From Actinoplanes lobatus (lineage in GTDB: Bacteria > Actinomycetota > Actinomycetes > Mycobacteriales > Micromonosporaceae): a DNA stretch of 64,000 nucleotides. The translations under genes and the position numbers were made by a program. Below, one piece after another: positions 33,433 through 41,464 of this stretch; the stretch's first letter is position 1, and every line of letters starts with the position of its first letter. The DNA lies in contig NZ_JACHNC010000001.1 in assembly GCF_014205215.1 (NCBI RefSeq), positions 6,754,501 to 6,818,500 on the forward strand, in the 5' to 3' direction. The notes beneath the pieces were generated by a model. That model searched no databases, had not been told where the DNA came from, and was given only the letters and a program-made list of their open reading frames with translations.

Positions 33433-33842
33433 GGGCCGAAAGGGTACAAAATTCGCAGACCTAAACCAATACGTCACTGTCAGTAGCAGATATTCGTCGC
33501 CTGCTCATCGCCCATGCAAGACAGCAATATCGCTGGCCAAGATGCACCGCACTTTCCGGCAGGCTGGACGCGTACTCTCCTGCCGCCGGGCGAGCGCGCT
33601 GCAAGTATCGAAGGCATCTGATGGTCGCTGCTTGGCGGGACCGCATTGTTCCGGAGCTGAACAGGTCAGATGCCGGACGGATCCGCGTATCTGACCTGTT
33701 CGCACGTGACCCGTGGTCGAAACGGGGACGGGGCGGAAGGTTCGTGAGCCGCCCGCTCTGCCGGGCCGGAGCCTCCTCCGGCTCTCTGAGCTATCGCCGT
33801 GCTGTCCTAGGGTCCTCGATCGCTACGGGGATCGCAACGCCT
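33433..33842. other. Intergenic stretch with two inverted repeats
   Basis: No gene supported. GAACAGGTCAGAT (33659-33671) and ATCTGACCTGTTC (33689-33701) form a perfect 13-bp inverted repeat with a 17-base loop that itself contains CGGATCCG. GCCGGAG/CTCCGGC (33765-33782) is a smaller hairpin that would sit about 60 bp after the stop of the leftward 506-residue gene and may terminate it. The larger repeat could be an operator or a second terminator. Confidence 0.5.
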
Positions 33843-35363
33843 TTATCGCCTCTGGGCCTGGCCGGAGAACACACCGATCTGCCGCAATACCCTGGCCAGC
33901 AACGGCGACGACACCGTCACTCCGTGAACCAGGTCGCGTGCCGGCGCCGGTAGCTCGGTCAGGCCCTGCCGGTACGGCTGTGTCCAGCCGGTGGTCTCCG
34001 GATCGATCCCGTGCCGTTGGCATGCCTGCCGCACCAGTTCGGCAGGACAGGAGTCGTCGCCGAGCACGACATCCCACGGCAGCGGCAGGTCCGCCCACAC
34101 CTGCACGTCGGCATGCTGGTCGCGGCCCTCCCGCCGGTGCCAGGCCGCCACGTCCGCCGCCACCAGCGCGGGAACCTTGCCCGGGCAGCTCGCCTCGATG
34201 ACGTCGTCGTACCCGAGACCGCGCATCAGGTTCAGCCAGCCGGTGCGTGCCTGGTTGAACGCCCGGGTCGCGCTGTTCCACGTCGACGAGTCGTCCCCCG
34301 CCCGCACGATCATGTGCGTGGGGTCGCGACGCACGTCGTAGACGCGCCGCAGCGCCCGCGCCGACGCGGCGAGCTGCTCGTAGTACAGCCCCATCAGCCG
34401 ACCGCACTGCTCGTCGTTGAGCCGGTCCAGGACCGACCAGCGGGTCAGCACCGAGGCCAGCACCCACGGCCGGCAGGTCGAGGCTGTCAGTGCCGCCGCC
34501 AGCAACTGCTCGGCGAGGGTGTCCATCGGCCGGGCCTGGCGGCCGGATGTGAATTCGGTCCGCATGTTCAGCCGCGCCACGTAGTAGGCGGTGAACGCCG
34601 CGGTGGCCGGGCACGCGACGAAGTCTTCCTCGGCGAGGAGGTAGGCGAGCCGTGCCTTACCGAACGCTACCGACGCCTCCCGGTCGCGTTCGGCGGCCAG
34701 CACCTCGGTTCGCTGCTGCAAGTGCAGCACAGCCCGCACCGCGCGTCGGTACGCGCGCACCGACACCTCGGGAAGGAACTCCCGGCGCGTGGCACTGTCC
34801 ATCCGATCTCGCGCGTCGGCATGCCCACCGCGGTCGCCCCGCGCTCCCGACGGCTTACGAAACCCGTAGTAGGTAGCGCCCGTCCACGACGTCATCGGCA
34901 CCGGGCGGCGCGGCATCGTCGGCCGGGCCGGCCACGGCTCCTCGCCGGCAAGCCCCAGCAGCGTCAGAGCCGACCCGAGCCACCGGCGCAACGACACCGG
35001 GTCGGCCGAGTCCGCCGCCGCGGCTCCCGGCCGCCCCACGGTGAGCGCGACCGCGTCCACCGCGTTGCGGGCCGCCTCGTACGCCCGGGCCAGCCCTGGA
35101 TGGCGTCGCCACGTCGTCGGCATCGACGATCCGACCGGCCCGCTCCACGCCATCGGCCCGTTCTCCGCGACCAGCAGTTGACGAGCCTGCTGGTGCCGCA
35201 TCATCGCGTACAGATCCCGGGCACCCACCGCACTGAGCCAGCGATCGGCACCGAGGCCCACGATATCCACCGCCACCTCCTGAGGCGGCCGCCGCTCACG
35301 AATCCCAAGGTACAAGCGGTGCAGAACGTCTTCTTCCGAACGCTTCACAGGCACCACGACCAC
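33843..35363 (-). CDS. Hypothetical protein, 506 residues
   Basis: No family recognised. Soluble, arginine-rich, mainly helical by composition. Landmarks are AVGARDLYAMMRHQQARQLL near the start, a charged loop around GARGDRGGHADARDRMD, and SWTGATYYGFRKPSG. The C-terminal part has VWADLPLPWDVVLGDDSCPA. GTG 35363 is the longest start; further in-frame GTGs lie within ten codons. No membrane segments or known enzymatic motif. Base composition is ordinary for the window. It could be a regulator or a mobile-island protein; I cannot decide. Confidence 0.6.
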   Translation of the reverse strand: MVVVPVKRSEEDVLHRLYLGIRERRPPQEVAVDIVGLGADRWLSAVGARDLYAMMRHQQARQLLVAENGPMAWSGPVGSSMPTTWRRHPGLARAYEAARNAVDAVALTVGRPGAAAADSADPVSLRRWLGSALTLLGLAGEEPWPARPTMPRRPVPMTSWTGATYYGFRKPSGARGDRGGHADARDRMDSATRREFLPEVSVRAYRRAVRAVLHLQQRTEVLAAERDREASVAFGKARLAYLLAEEDFVACPATAAFTAYYVARLNMRTEFTSGRQARPMDTLAEQLLAAALTASTCRPWVLASVLTRWSVLDRLNDEQCGRLMGLYYEQLAASARALRRVYDVRRDPTHMIVRAGDDSSTWNSATRAFNQARTGWLNLMRGLGYDDVIEASCPGKVPALVAADVAAWHRREGRDQHADVQVWADLPLPWDVVLGDDSCPAELVRQACQRHGIDPETTGWTQPYRQGLTELPAPARDLVHGVTVSSPLLARVLRQIGVFSGQAQRR

Positions 35364-35655
35364 CCAGCCTTCTCACCACCAGGCCCGGGGTGACGTGATC
35401 GCCCCGAACGCCGGCCGAAGAATGACCAGCCGCACAGTATCGGCCCACACGAACGAGCCCGTCCAACTGATTTCCGGGCTCGATTGAGGAGGCGGTGTCA
35501 GTCGATGCGGCTTGCGGCAATACCGTCGAACGTCCTCACAAGTAGCAGCAGTGTGGGCGATCACGGTGTGTAGCGGAGTTTGCATCGAAGAACTGTTAAC
35601 CGCTTGCCCCGGCCGATAGGTTCGGTTCCAGAACAAGGGCAAGGAGGCACATCGG
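35364..35655. other. Intergenic stretch between divergent genes
   Basis: About 290 bases with promoters for the 506-residue gene and the rightward HAD-like gene. A purine-rich AAGGAGG at 35641 is the ribosome site of the latter. Nothing else supported. Confidence 0.4.
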
Positions 35656-36228
35656 GTGGCCAGACAGCGGGTCGGACAGCGACGACCCCGCGAACAACGT
35701 GCCATCTACCGGGGTCCGGGGCGGACACGTCTGCCGACACTGGGCGTCGATGTCGGCGGAGTGGTCGTGGCCCTGACCGGCGACGGCGCGGACACCTCCT
35801 TCTTCGGCAGCCGTCCGCTGGAGACACCCGCGACGGCCGGCGTCTTCGCATGCCTTGCCGCGCTCACCGCTGAGCCGTTCGCCGGCCGGGTCCACCTGGT
35901 CTCCAAGGCCGGCCCGAAGGTGGCCGCCAACACCCGAGCCTGGCTGGCCCACCACCGGTTCTTCGAACGGACCGGCATAGCCGAGACCAACCTGCACTTC
36001 GTCCGGGAACGCCGCGACAAGGCGCCAGTCTGCCACCGCCTCGGCATTACCCACTTCGTCGACGACCGCCTCGACGTCCTGGCCCATCTCGACACCGTGG
36101 AACACCGCTACCTGTTCACCGGCGGCACGCCCAGCCGCGGCCCGGACGCGGATATGCCCGGATGGGCCACAGCGATCGCAACATGGACCGAGCTCGCCAG
36201 CGAGATACAGGCGCCGACGCCAAACTGA
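35656..36228 (+). CDS. HAD-superfamily-like protein
   Basis: 190 residues. HAD motifs are suggested by LGVDVGGVVVAL (motif I, with Gly at the +2 position where many members have Asp), HLVSKAGPKVAANTRAWL (motif II/III region with lysine) and THFVDDRLDVLAHL (motif IV, DD). The cap domain is short. It could be a phosphatase or a non-catalytic relative. GTG start behind AAGGAGG with 8-base spacing. No clear partner gene. Confidence 0.65.
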   Translation: MARQRVGQRRPREQRAIYRGPGRTRLPTLGVDVGGVVVALTGDGADTSFFGSRPLETPATAGVFACLAALTAEPFAGRVHLVSKAGPKVAANTRAWLAHHRFFERTGIAETNLHFVRERRDKAPVCHRLGITHFVDDRLDVLAHLDTVEHRYLFTGGTPSRGPDADMPGWATAIATWTELASEIQAPTPN

Positions 36229-36352
36229 ATCGGCCGACCGCGCGAACGTCCACTCGTGCCGCGATCCGTGCTGTCAGGTCGGACTTCGCGGGTGACCAGA
36301 CTTCCAGCAACCTGGATGGGGCGATGCCCGGACGTACGCCTACACTCGCGCG

Positions 36353-36763
36353 ATGGATGTGGTGTGGTCCGCGACGACGCTGGAATCGCGCCGTTTCCGG
36401 CCTACCCCGGTGCGGTCAGATCCGACAGAGCTGGACAGCCATTTCCGTCATCTTCGCCGGCGTCGCATCCGTGGCTACATCGAAGTCGAGGTTCCGGCGG
36501 TCGAGTCCCCGCAGTTGGCCATCGGGTTCCGCGGCGAGTATGCGGTCGTCCACCTGCTCGTCATCGCTCCGGTCGCGCAGTCCCTTCTTCTCGCCGGCGA
36601 CGGCACAGTTCCCGATGAGGCGTACGTCCAGGTCCCGGTCATGGACGAACTGATGAGGTTCACCGGCGACGTGGTCTTGGACGTTTACCGCGCGTGGGAC
36701 TTGGTCAGAGTCTTTATCCGCACCGGACAGGCCGGCGATATCGGAGAGTGGCACGCGCTTTAG
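36353..36763 (+). CDS. Small hypothetical, possibly Imm1-like immunity protein
   Basis: 136 residues. The order of strands and GYIEVEVPAVESPQLAIGF, GEYAVVHLLVIAP, LLAGDGT, VPVMDELMRFT recalls Imm1-family proteins, but I am not certain. No toxin gene is adjacent, so if it is an immunity protein it is an orphan. ATG at 36353. Lower GC at third positions than the core genes, in keeping with an acquired region. Confidence 0.5.
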   Translation: MDVVWSATTLESRRFRPTPVRSDPTELDSHFRHLRRRRIRGYIEVEVPAVESPQLAIGFRGEYAVVHLLVIAPVAQSLLLAGDGTVPDEAYVQVPVMDELMRFTGDVVLDVYRAWDLVRVFIRTGQAGDIGEWHAL

Positions 36764-36868
36764 GCGGGGGCCAAGGCGTATTTGAGGATCAACGTTCCCC
36801 AGCCTGGCCACCGGGCAGCTGAGCACTCACATACCGCTGTCCGCGCAGGTCTGTCCCCCGTCCTGCTG

Positions 36869-37387
36869 CTAACGCAGAGCAGCCCGCGCTTCTCTATGCC
36901 AGTACGCCGCGACCTCGCTTGTCTGTCGAAGGACCGAATCTGGTGCGGGGTCGGAGGGCCAGAATTCGAGAAGGTAGCGGTCGATGGTGGGCTCGTCAGC
37001 CATCACCGTGTCAGCGTCCCCAGCGGCGTCCATCCCACTCGCGTAGTACCGCACCCGCAAGCCCTGCACCGCCGGTAGGCACAGCTCGAATGAGTCGCTG
37101 AACGACTCCAGCAGAAGATCGGCAGCCGGCGGCTGAAAAGACACCTCGACCACGTCCGCCCACTGGTCGGCAACGACTGGCTCGGTGTTGTGCCAGCGGA
37201 CCATAAGCGGGACCCGACCGGTGTGTAGGCCTGTAACCAGCGATAGCTGGCCGGTCACGGCCGCACCAATCAACCCGTTGACCTGCCCAGCCCGGGTATC
37301 CATGAGGTCCGCCTGTTCCTCGTCCGCACCGAGGACGTTGAAGAAGCCGTAGTGAACGTGAACTTCCGCGTCGAAGAGCACCAGCAT
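36869..37387 (-). CDS. Conserved actinobacterial hypothetical protein
   Basis: 172 residues. Recognisable as a type common in actinomycetes by VLFDAEVHVHYGFFNVLG, RAGQVNGLIGAAV, LSLVTGLHTGRVP, the GLRVRYYASGMD strand and the final YLLEFWPSDPAPDSVLRQTS. Function unknown; such genes are often near toxin, immunity or competence-type loci. Convergent with the Imm1-like gene. ATG at 37387. Confidence 0.65.
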   Translation of the reverse strand: MLVLFDAEVHVHYGFFNVLGADEEQADLMDTRAGQVNGLIGAAVTGQLSLVTGLHTGRVPLMVRWHNTEPVVADQWADVVEVSFQPPAADLLLESFSDSFELCLPAVQGLRVRYYASGMDAAGDADTVMADEPTIDRYLLEFWPSDPAPDSVLRQTSEVAAYWHREARAALR

Positions 37388-37513
37388 GTGATCATCGTGC
37401 CCGATGCTTGGACGGCTCGAGATCGGCTGGACGGGTTCAGGCTCCGGTTGACTCTCATGGCCGCGATTCGGTTGTACGAAGCGTGAGGGCCTGTGTGACA
37501 GCTCGGCTCGCGG

Positions 37514-38032
37514 TCATGTGGCCAACCCTCGGAGTATTTCCATGTCGGTGATGTCCTTCTGCCGCCATGGCCGGCCGTTGCGCAGGCTGGGGAACTGCTC
37601 CTTCATGGCGAGCATGCCCGAGACGCTCATTGCCAGGACTGGCGTGCCGTCGAGCGTCACGGGCTCCTCGCCGAACGATCCTGGCGGGAACAGCCAGTCG
37701 GAGAATCTCCCAAGGGGCTGGCTGAACGATCCGTCCGACTGCCGATCAAAGTAGGCGGTGCTGAACGAGACGTCGTCCCACGTGTACTCGCAGGACTCCT
37801 CCGCGGGCTGAGTTGGCAGAGCCGTAGCGCCAGCTTCTACGAGAAGCGCCTTCGAACGCTCGGCATGAACACGTTCGACCCAGAATTCCACATCGCCGTG
37901 CTCGCGCGTAGTCCGGCCGATCCTCGCATCGAGTCCCCAACCTCCGAACAGCCACGCCGAGATATCGGCCGTTTGCAGGACCGCCACGACATCGCGGATA
38001 ACACGCAGCTGTCCTTCGGTCTTCTCGTCCAT
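37514..38032 (-). CDS. Aminoglycoside/lincosamide-type nucleotidyltransferase
   Basis: 172 residues from ATG 38032. The N-terminal core LFGGWGLDARIGRTTREHGD (residues 28-47, then VEF) is the nucleotidyltransferase fold of ANT(2'')/LinA-like enzymes, with GG, the first carboxylate in LDA and the second in HGDVEF. These transfer an AMP group to a drug hydroxyl; relatives without resistance activity are common, so resistance is not shown. The C terminus has KDITDMEIL, usual in the family. It ends a run of accessory genes beside an IS5-family element. Confidence 0.75.
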   Translation of the reverse strand: MDEKTEGQLRVIRDVVAVLQTADISAWLFGGWGLDARIGRTTREHGDVEFWVERVHAERSKALLVEAGATALPTQPAEESCEYTWDDVSFSTAYFDRQSDGSFSQPLGRFSDWLFPPGSFGEEPVTLDGTPVLAMSVSGMLAMKEQFPSLRNGRPWRQKDITDMEILRGLAT

Positions 38033-38239
38033 GGTTGCGATCCTGGCACACCGGTGGAAAGCGTCGCATCCGTCATGATCGGATGAACTCATTTGCCGCT
38101 GCGGATGCGTGATTAACGCCGCCGCCGGGGCAGTTCGGTGATCGTGGCGTTCAATCGCCGCGAGCCGGCAGTGCGCCCAGGCCGGCCGCGATCTCATACC
38201 CGAGTGTGTCGGTTGCCAGCGCTGTCCTTTTGTTGCTTA

Positions 38240-39133
38240 GACCGCATCTCGTTTGGGGTTGTTGTAGCGCGGGGTCGTTCGTTGTACGGGTGTGGGTGAT
38301 GTGGAGAAGTACTGCCCGGAAGCGTTGTGGCGCCTCGCGCAGCCGCTGCTGCCCGGGCACCCGAAACGGCATCAGGGTGGCGGCCGGCGGCGTATCGACG
38401 ACCGGGTGGCGCTTGCGGCGATCCTGTTCGTTCTCGACACCGGCTGCGCCTGGAACGAGTTGCCGGAGTCGTTTCCGATCTCGTCGGCGAGTACGCACCG
38501 CCGGTTCAGTGAGTGGGTCGAGCAAGGTGTGATGGCCGCGCTGCACCAGGCGACGCTCGATGTGCTCGGCGCTGCCGGGCACATCGACTGGTCGCGGGCC
38601 AGCGTCGACGCCCTGCACGTGCGGGCGGTAAAAGGGGGGACCTGACCGGGCCGAGCCCGGTCGACCGCGGTAAGCCCGGCTCCAAGATCCACGCGGTTGG
38701 TGATCGGAACGGGCTTCCGCTGCATGCTGATGTCTCTGCTGCCAACGTCAACGACCACATGGTCCTGGAGGATGTGGTCGACGGCCTGACGCCGGTGCGT
38801 CAGCCGGTCGGCCGCCCGCGCAGACGGCCGGCGAAGCTGCACGGCGACAAGGGCTACGACTACCGCACGAGTCGGCAGGCCCTGGCCCGGCGCGGGATCA
38901 AGGCGCGTATCGCCCGTAAGGGCATCGAGTCCTCGACCCGCCTCGGCCGGCACCGCTACGTGATCGAGCGCTGCCTGGAGTGGGTGACCCGGTTCCGGCG
39001 GCTGGTCCGCCGCTACGACCGCAAGGCTTCCCACTTCCGCGGATTCCTGCGCCTGGCTTGCGCTGTCATCTGCTTCCGCCGCGCCGTCAAACTGAACCTG
39101 TTGCCGGGCAGCAACCCCAAATGAGATGCGGTC
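38240..39133 (+). mobile_element. IS5-family insertion sequence
   Basis: 894 bp with 22-bp terminal inverted repeats starting GACCGCATCTC and ending TTTGGGGTTG (left 38240-38261, right 39112-39133, one mismatch), flanked by TTA on both sides (38237-38239 and 39134-39136). A 3-bp TNA duplication fits the IS1031-type group of IS5. It holds two overlapping transposase frames. Confidence 0.9.
38292..39124 (+). CDS. IS5-family transposase, two frames joined by -1 frameshift
   Basis: Frame A (38292-38645) encodes the N-terminal helix-turn-helix part and the first catalytic aspartate (HIDWSRASVDALHVRAVKGG). Frame B, in -1 phase and ending at 39124, gives KHGPSPVDRGKPGSKIHAV-like sequence (visible as LTGPSPVDRGKPGSKIHAV), KLHGDKGYD and RHRYVIERCLEWVTRFRRL with the DDE glutamate. 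Overlap contains AAAAGGGGGG at about 38629-38638, a slippery run where a -1 shift fuses the two as known for this group. Two-frame coding is thus probably programmed rather than damage. Confidence 0.88.
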
Positions 39134-39324
39134 TTATGAGGCCCAGGATGAGTCGTCGTGGTTGTCCGGCGCGGTTCCGGACGGGTCCCGGCTGCCGGCG
39201 CCCGGCACGGCGGAGGTGGCGCCAGGTTCGGACATGAGGCGAGATCGTAAACGGCGACCCGGAACGACGGGTCCGGTGACTGGCTTGTCCGCTCTGTGAC
39301 GGTGGGCGCGTTCGGCTGGTTCCG
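39134..39324. other. Short non-coding or remnant stretch after the IS5-family element
   Basis: Ordinary GC-rich sequence downstream of the methyltransferase stop. On the minus strand a start-like frame MSEPGATSAVPGAGSRDPSG runs into a stop at the insertion site; together with the other flank it may be an interrupted gene. Confidence 0.3.
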
Positions 39325-40113
39325 TTACGGCTTGCGTCCCACCGCGCCGTAGATGGCCACGTCGGTGGGGGAGGGGCGGTCGGCGCGGGCCGGTCGCCAG
39401 TCGCTGACGGCGACGATGCCGGGCGTCACCAGGTCGAGGCCGGTGAAGAAGCGGCCGAACTCGGCGCTGGTTCGGGCCCGGGCGTCGGTGCGGCCGGACG
39501 CCAGCAGATGCTCGTGCATGGCCACCTGCTCAGGCGGGGCGTGGTCGAGCGTCAGGTTGCTGGCCACCAGGTAGCTGCCCGACGGTAGGGCGTCCAGCAG
39601 GCGGGCCACTACCGCCGTAGCCTGGTCGTCGTCGTGGATGAAGTGCAGCACGGCCACCAGCAGTAGGGCGACCGGCTCGTGTAGGTCCAGGACCGCCAGG
39701 CGATCGGGGTGCTGCAGGATCGTGTCGGGTTCGCGCAGGTCGGCCTCGACGTATCCGATCCGGCCCTCGGGCGTGCCGATCATCAGGGCCCGGGAGTGGG
39801 TCATCACGATCGGGTCGTTGTCGACGTAGAGGACCCGGGAGCCGGGTGCGATCCGCTGCGCGATCTCGTGGGTGTTGTCGGGTACCGGCAGGCCGGTGCC
39901 GATGTCCAGGAACTGCCGGACCCCGGACCCGGCCAGGAAGCGCACCGTGCGGCGGAGGAAGTCCCGGTTCTCCAGCGCGGCGATGCGGGCGGTGGGGAAC
40001 GCCTTGGCCAGCAGGTCCCCGGACTCGCGGTCCGCGGCGAAGTGGTCCTTGCCGCCGAGCCAGTAGTTGTAGCGCCGGGCGGGGTGTGCCACCGAGGTGT
40101 CGATGCGATCCAC
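39325..40113 (-). CDS. SAM-dependent methyltransferase, DUF574 family
   Basis: 262 residues. The family is clear from DTSVAHPARRYNYWLGGKDH at the N terminus, NRDFLRRTVRFLAGSGVRQF, LDIGTGLPVPDNTHEIAQ (SAM-binding glycine loop) and YVDNDPIVMTHSRALM. DUF574 genes occur in many copies in actinomycetes; targets are unknown. The start GTG at 40113 matches the usual family start. Alone between the IS5-family element and a secreted protease. Confidence 0.93.
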   Translation of the reverse strand: MDRIDTSVAHPARRYNYWLGGKDHFAADRESGDLLAKAFPTARIAALENRDFLRRTVRFLAGSGVRQFLDIGTGLPVPDNTHEIAQRIAPGSRVLYVDNDPIVMTHSRALMIGTPEGRIGYVEADLREPDTILQHPDRLAVLDLHEPVALLLVAVLHFIHDDDQATAVVARLLDALPSGSYLVASNLTLDHAPPEQVAMHEHLLASGRTDARARTSAEFGRFFTGLDLVTPGIVAVSDWRPARADRPSPTDVAIYGAVGRKP

Positions 40114-40497
40114 CCGGGCAGCATAGTCCGTAGTGGACCTTGCCGTCCCGCCGCGATTTCGGCGCCGCGGCCGTGGCCACGGGTGAATGTTCCGGAGGAC
40201 GGCCTACTCGACGGGGACTCGATCGATGGGGACACGGTTGCCGCGAAACCGGGGCCGGCGGCGGCCCCGCTAGCCCGTCCTCGCGGAGTCTCGTCACCAG
40301 CACGGGCAGATCTGGGCAATCCGGGTTCCATAAGGGCGGTATCAGTGGCTATTTGAAATATTGACATATGTAAATGTCGATGGGACGGTGCCTACGCCAG
40401 AGCTACCGGCGTAGGCATGCCGTTGACCCGTCATGCCCGCCGCCACCTGTGCGGCAGGTCGTACCCGGGCTGCCGCCCCGCTGCGAGGGGAACCTTC
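40114..40497. promoter_or_regulatory. Long leader of the secreted protease with inverted repeats
   Basis: No gene. An unusually AT-rich patch (40350-40380) includes TTGACA at 40361-40366 and the palindrome GACAT-N6-ATGTC (40363-40378). Just downstream GCCTACGCC (40390-40398) pairs perfectly with GGCGTAGGC (40408-40416). These may be promoter, operator and a leader hairpin. A ribosome site GAGGGGAACC precedes the ATG at 40498. Confidence 0.45.
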
Positions 40498-41343
40498 ATG
40501 CGCTTTCGACGGGCATCAGCATTCGGCGTCACCACGTTGGCAGCCATCGCCGGCATCCTGACCGGGCCGGCCGCTCCGGCTCAGGCAGCCGCACCCGCCC
40601 CCACGGCCGTCGCGGTGACCCTGGCCAACACCATCGCGCTGAGCAACTGCTCGGCCGCGCTCGTCCGGTTCCCCACCTCGGTCAGCACCGACAGCGCCAT
40701 GATGCTCACCAACGGACATTGCTACGAGGGTGGCTTCATCGCCGCGGGCAGGGTCATCCAGAACGTCGCCAGCACTCGCACCGGCACGCTGCTCAACAGT
40801 TCCGGCGGCTCGGTGGCACGGGTCCGGGCGAACCGGGTGCTGTACGCGACGATGACCGGCAACGACGTCACCCTCTACCGGCTGAACACCACCTTCGCGG
40901 CGCTGTCCTCATCGTACGGGGCCACCCCGCTGACCATCTCGGCCGCGCATCCGGCCGCCGGCACCTCGATCGCTATCCCGTCCGGCTACTGGAAAAGGGT
41001 CTGGAACTGCAGCATCGACGGTTTCGTGACCACGCTGCGCGAGGACACCTGGACGTGGAAGGACTCGGTCCGCTACGACGCGGGTTGCGACACGATCGGC
41101 GGCACGTCCGGCTCGCCGATCGTCAGCACCAGCACCGGCGAGTTGATCGGTATCAACAACACCGGCAACGAGGACGGCGGACGCTGCACGCTGAACAACC
41201 CGTGTGAGGTCAGCGCGAGCGGCGTGGTCACCGTGCTGCCGGGGCGCAGTTACGGCCAGCAGACGTACTGGTTCACCACCTGCCTGAACTCCAGCCGGGC
41301 CATCGACCTGACCGTCTCCGGCTGCCTGCTCACCAAACCGTGA
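40498..41343 (+). CDS. Secreted trypsin-like serine protease
   Basis: 281 residues with a signal peptide (RFRRASAFGVTTLAAIAGIL, cleavage near AQA-AA at about 31). Chymotrypsin-fold triad: H74 in LTNGHC, D123 in GNDVTLYRL, S204 in GGTSGSP. Two cysteine pairs suggest disulfides. Family members in actinomycetes are extracellular; substrate unknown. The start is supported by GAGGGG. It has a structured-looking leader and no partner gene. Confidence 0.88.
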   Translation: MRFRRASAFGVTTLAAIAGILTGPAAPAQAAAPAPTAVAVTLANTIALSNCSAALVRFPTSVSTDSAMMLTNGHCYEGGFIAAGRVIQNVASTRTGTLLNSSGGSVARVRANRVLYATMTGNDVTLYRLNTTFAALSSSYGATPLTISAAHPAAGTSIAIPSGYWKRVWNCSIDGFVTTLREDTWTWKDSVRYDAGCDTIGGTSGSPIVSTSTGELIGINNTGNEDGGRCTLNNPCEVSASGVVTVLPGRSYGQQTYWFTTCLNSSRAIDLTVSGCLLTKP

Positions 41344-41464
41344 CCCACCCATGTCCGGTCAGATGGCCAGCCAGGAGCGCCAGCCGCCGTAGCCGGTCAC
41401 CTGACCACGGCTTCGCCCCCGTCGGGTATCACATGGACGGCCCGATTGCCCGGGGAGGAGGAAG

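Noticed and set aside
35492..35542. Tiny frame GTG-TCA-GTC behind GAGGAGG upstream of the HAD-like gene
   Set aside because: Only about 16 codons with no conservation evidence; the match to a ribosome site alone is not enough.
38292..39124. IS5-family transposase as a broken pseudogene
   Set aside because: The two frames overlap at a homopolymer run typical of programmed -1 frameshifting and both ends of the element are intact.
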